From Pseudomonadota bacterium (GTDB lineage Bacteria; Pseudomonadota; Alphaproteobacteria; Rhizobiales; Rhizobiaceae), in NCBI GenBank assembly GCA_023451735.1, contig JAEXYH010000099.1, forward strand, positions 62,001 through 126,000: a stretch of 64,000 nucleotides of DNA. Direction: 5' to 3'. This document shows positions 61,820 to 64,000 of the stretch, piece after piece (within the stretch, counting starts at the first letter, position 1; every line of letters begins with the position of its first letter). The position numbers and the translations under genes were made by a program. The notes under the pieces were generated by a model. It did no database searches, had not been told where the DNA came from, and was given only the letters and a program-made list of their open reading frames with translations.

Positions 61820-62806
61820 ATGCTTCGCTATATCGCCAAGCGGCTGGTGTTCGCCATTCCGACACTGTTTGCCGTATCGATCATCGCCTTTGCCATCATC
61901 CAGTTGCCGCCCGGTGACTACCTGACGACGCTGATGGCCGATTGGGCCGCCCAAGGCGGTGCCGTGGAAGCCGGAACGCTCGCCGCCATGCGCGAGCGAT
62001 ACGGCCTCGATCAGCCGATGTATGTCCAGTACTACAAGTGGATGGCCGGCATCATCCTGCGCGGCGATTTCGGCATCTCGTTCGAACTCGGCAAGCCGGT
62101 GACGGAACTGATCTGGAGCCGGCTGGGTTTCTCGTTGCTGCTTTCGGTGCTGACCCTCTGCTTTGTCTGGGCTGTCGCCATCCCGATCGGGATTCTGTCG
62201 GCGGTGCGCCAGTATTCCATCCAGGATTATTTCGCGACCTTCCTCGCCTTCTTCTTTCTCGCCGTGCCGGATTTCCTGATGGCGCTATCGGCGATGTACC
62301 TGATGTCGGCCTGGTTCGGACAGAGCGTCGGCGGTCTGTTTTCGCCGGAATATGCCGATGCCGCATGGAGCTTCGGCAGACTCGTCGATTTCGCCAAGCA
62401 TGTCTGGCTGCCGGTGATTGTCATCGGTCTCGGCTCGCTTGCGGCGCTGGTACGTATCATGCGCGCCAACCTGCTCGACGAACTCTCCAAGCCTTACGTC
62501 ACCACCGCGCGTGCAAAAGGCATGTCGGAATTCGAGCTCCTGATGCGCTATCCGGTCAGGCTGGCACTCAACCCGCTGATCTCGACATTGGGCTGGATCC
62601 TGCCCGCCGTCATTTCCGGTGAAATCATCGTCTCCGTCGTCATGAGCCTGCCGACTACCGGTCCACTGCTGCTGCGCGCGCTTCTGGCCCAGGACATGTA
62701 TCTGGCCGGCTCCCTCATTCTCCTGATCTCCGTGCTGACCATCATCGGCACATTGATTTCCGACCTCCTGCTCGCGCTGACCGACCCGAGGATTAGACTG
62801 CAATGA
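61820..62806 (+). CDS. Dpp-type ABC permease (DppB-like)
   Basis: A 328-residue inner-membrane permease beginning MLRYIAKRLVFAIPTLFAVSIIAFAIIQLPPGDYL, the DppB-type start with a gatekeeper loop, and ending LALTDPRIRLQ. The cytoplasmic loop reads PYVTTARAKGMSEFELLMRYPVR. About 90 bases separate it from the binding protein because of the hairpin. Its stop overlaps the next permease start (ATGA). Confidence 0.9.
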   Translation: MLRYIAKRLVFAIPTLFAVSIIAFAIIQLPPGDYLTTLMADWAAQGGAVEAGTLAAMRERYGLDQPMYVQYYKWMAGIILRGDFGISFELGKPVTELIWSRLGFSLLLSVLTLCFVWAVAIPIGILSAVRQYSIQDYFATFLAFFFLAVPDFLMALSAMYLMSAWFGQSVGGLFSPEYADAAWSFGRLVDFAKHVWLPVIVIGLGSLAALVRIMRANLLDELSKPYVTTARAKGMSEFELLMRYPVRLALNPLISTLGWILPAVISGEIIVSVVMSLPTTGPLLLRALLAQDMYLAGSLILLISVLTIIGTLISDLLLALTDPRIRLQ

Positions 62807-63951
62807 CCGACATGACCCAGATCCCCTCCGACGCGGATGCCGTCGTTGATCTTCGCGCCAAGGACATCGCCGTCGCTGGCCAGTGGCGCCTGTTCTGGCT
62901 GAAGTTCAAGAAACACAAGATCGCGCTGGCAAGCCTCGTCGTCATCGCTTTCATGTATTTCGTCGCGCTATTTGCTGAGTTCATCGCGCCTTTCGATCCG
63001 AACGCCACCAATGCGCGTTTCACCTATGCGCCGCCGCAGGGTCTGTCGCTTTTTCATGATGGCTCCTTCATGCCGCATGTCGACCAGTTGAAGATGACGC
63101 TCAACACCCAGTCGATGCGGCGCGAGTTTTCCGCGGACCCGGCCAAGCCGCTAGCCGTCGGCTTCTTTATCCCGTCAGATCCCTACACGCTTGCGGGATT
63201 TATCCCGATGGAGACGAAGCTGTTCGGCCTTGTCAACGCGCGCCCTGGTGACAGCCTCTATGTCTTTGGCGCAGACCGCCTTGGCCGCGATATTTTTTCT
63301 CGCGTCGTCTATGGCGCCCGCATCTCGCTGTCGATCGGTCTCGTAGGCGTCGCGATGAGCCTTGTACTCGGGGTGGCGATCGGCGGCATTTCCGGCTTCT
63401 TCGGCGGCTGGATCGATGTAGTGATCCAGCGCGTCATCGAGCTTCTGCGCTCCATCCCGACCATCCCGCTCTGGATGGGACTTGCGGCCGCGATTCCGGT
63501 CGGCTGGCCGCCGCTCAGGACCTATTTCGTCATTACCCTGATCGTATCGCTGCTCGGCTGGACCAGCCTGGCGCGCGAAGTGCGCGGAAAATTCCTGTCA
63601 TTGCGCAACGAGGACTTTGTCACTGCTGCCCGGCTCGACGGAATGAGCGAGTTCGGCATCATCTTCCACCATCTAGTGCCGTCCTTCATGAGCCACATCA
63701 TCGCCACGGTGACGCTCGCGATCCCGACGATGATCCTCGCCGAAACCGCTTTGTCCTTCCTCGGAATCGGCCTTCAGCCGCCGATCATTTCCTGGGGCGT
63801 TCTCCTGCAGGAGGCGCAGAATATCCGCGCCGTGGCGCAGGCGCCCTGGCTGCTCTTCACGCCGGCCGCGGCCATCGTCATCGCGGTGCTGTCTCTCAAC
63901 TTCCTTGGCGACGGACTGCGAGACGCCGCCGATCCTTACGAGAACGCCTGA
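62803..63951 (+). CDS. Dpp-type ABC permease (DppC-like)
   Basis: A 382-residue permease, long because of an extended periplasmic insertion between the first two membrane segments (about 60-160). It contains FGADRLGRDIFSRVVYGARIS, the DppC/OppC pattern, and the loop FVTAARLDGMSEFGIIFHHLVPS. The insertion is typical of the group that goes with long binding proteins such as YejA. It ends in an ATGA overlap with the ATPase gene. Confidence 0.9.
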   Translation: MTDMTQIPSDADAVVDLRAKDIAVAGQWRLFWLKFKKHKIALASLVVIAFMYFVALFAEFIAPFDPNATNARFTYAPPQGLSLFHDGSFMPHVDQLKMTLNTQSMRREFSADPAKPLAVGFFIPSDPYTLAGFIPMETKLFGLVNARPGDSLYVFGADRLGRDIFSRVVYGARISLSIGLVGVAMSLVLGVAIGGISGFFGGWIDVVIQRVIELLRSIPTIPLWMGLAAAIPVGWPPLRTYFVITLIVSLLGWTSLAREVRGKFLSLRNEDFVTAARLDGMSEFGIIFHHLVPSFMSHIIATVTLAIPTMILAETALSFLGIGLQPPIISWGVLLQEAQNIRAVAQAPWLLFTPAAAIVIAVLSLNFLGDGLRDAADPYENA

Positions 63952-64000
63952 TGACCAAAGATACAATCCTCAAGGTCGAAGACCTGCGCACATACTTCAA
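63951..64000 (+). CDS. ABC transporter ATPase, partial (DppD-like)
   Basis: Only the first 16 codons are inside the window: MTKDTILKVEDLRTYF. This is the usual beginning of a DppD/OppD-type ATPase. The ATG overlaps the permease stop. The rest lies beyond the right edge. Confidence 0.75.
   Translation, partial: MTKDTILKVEDLRTYF

Noticed and set aside
1..64000. CRISPR array, tRNA, rRNA or repABC origin
   Set aside because: No regularly spaced repeats, tRNA-like T-loop/anticodon arrangements or replication genes were found on reading the window.

Overview
The window looks like a piece of an alphaproteobacterial accessory replicon (megaplasmid or chromid), most likely from the Rhizobiaceae (Rhizobium/Agrobacterium/Sinorhizobium type). 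The reasons are the high G+C content, the density of ABC uptake systems each paired with its own regulator, a BA14K-family protein, a fused DppD-DppF ATPase, a pqqABCDE cluster and rhizobial-style inositol genes. I see no rRNA, tRNA, CRISPR array, replication genes or intact insertion sequence.

Layout, left to right. At 0-2.6 kb is the end of an inositol catabolic operon (iolE, iolB, a hydroxypyruvate-isomerase-like gene). A degraded stretch with a histidine-kinase-like trace follows. At 3.4-6.6 kb an AraC regulator faces a TonB-dependent siderophore receptor. At 7.3-14.2 kb a LacI regulator with a striking palindromic operator leads an operon with an FAD oxidoreductase and a complete carbohydrate ABC importer. 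At 14.7-22.1 kb a LysR gene precedes a PotDABC-type importer, an HpcH/HpaI aldolase, a nitrilase-superfamily amidase and an RraA-like lyase, which together look like a transport-plus-degradation unit. At 22.2-26 kb are a second LysR, a TauE/SafE exporter, an alpha/beta hydrolase and a saccharopine-dehydrogenase-like protein. At 26-31.7 kb are small hypothetical proteins, BA14K, a class C beta-lactamase, an OmpR/histidine kinase pair and a small lipoprotein.

At 32-35.2 kb the minus strand carries pqqA-B-C-D-E, including the 31-residue PqqA precursor peptide. At 35.4-38 kb there is a decayed zone: an SMP-30-like gene whose signal peptide is in another frame, head-to-head truncated SDR and isochorismatase genes, and a glutathione S-transferase gene with an in-frame stop. 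At 38.2-48.3 kb a LysR gene diverges from a nucleoside-type catabolic operon: Dpp-like importer, DapA-family lyase, two nucleoside hydrolases and ribokinase. At 48.6-49.3 kb is vapB with a frameshifted vapC. At 49.8-58.4 kb an IclR gene diverges from a Pot-type importer, a three-part HcnABC/opine-oxidase-like dehydrogenase, a solute-binding protein and a 2-hydroxyacid dehydrogenase. At 58.9 kb to the end a GntR/FCD gene diverges from another Dpp-type importer that runs off the window.

The common theme is acquisition of unusual carbon and nitrogen compounds: five ABC importers, each with a regulator and most with dedicated catabolic enzymes. No single gene is clearly of a new family. The best discovery targets are the three transport-plus-enzyme islands with unknown substrates and the dense group of disabled genes between 36 and 38 kb.
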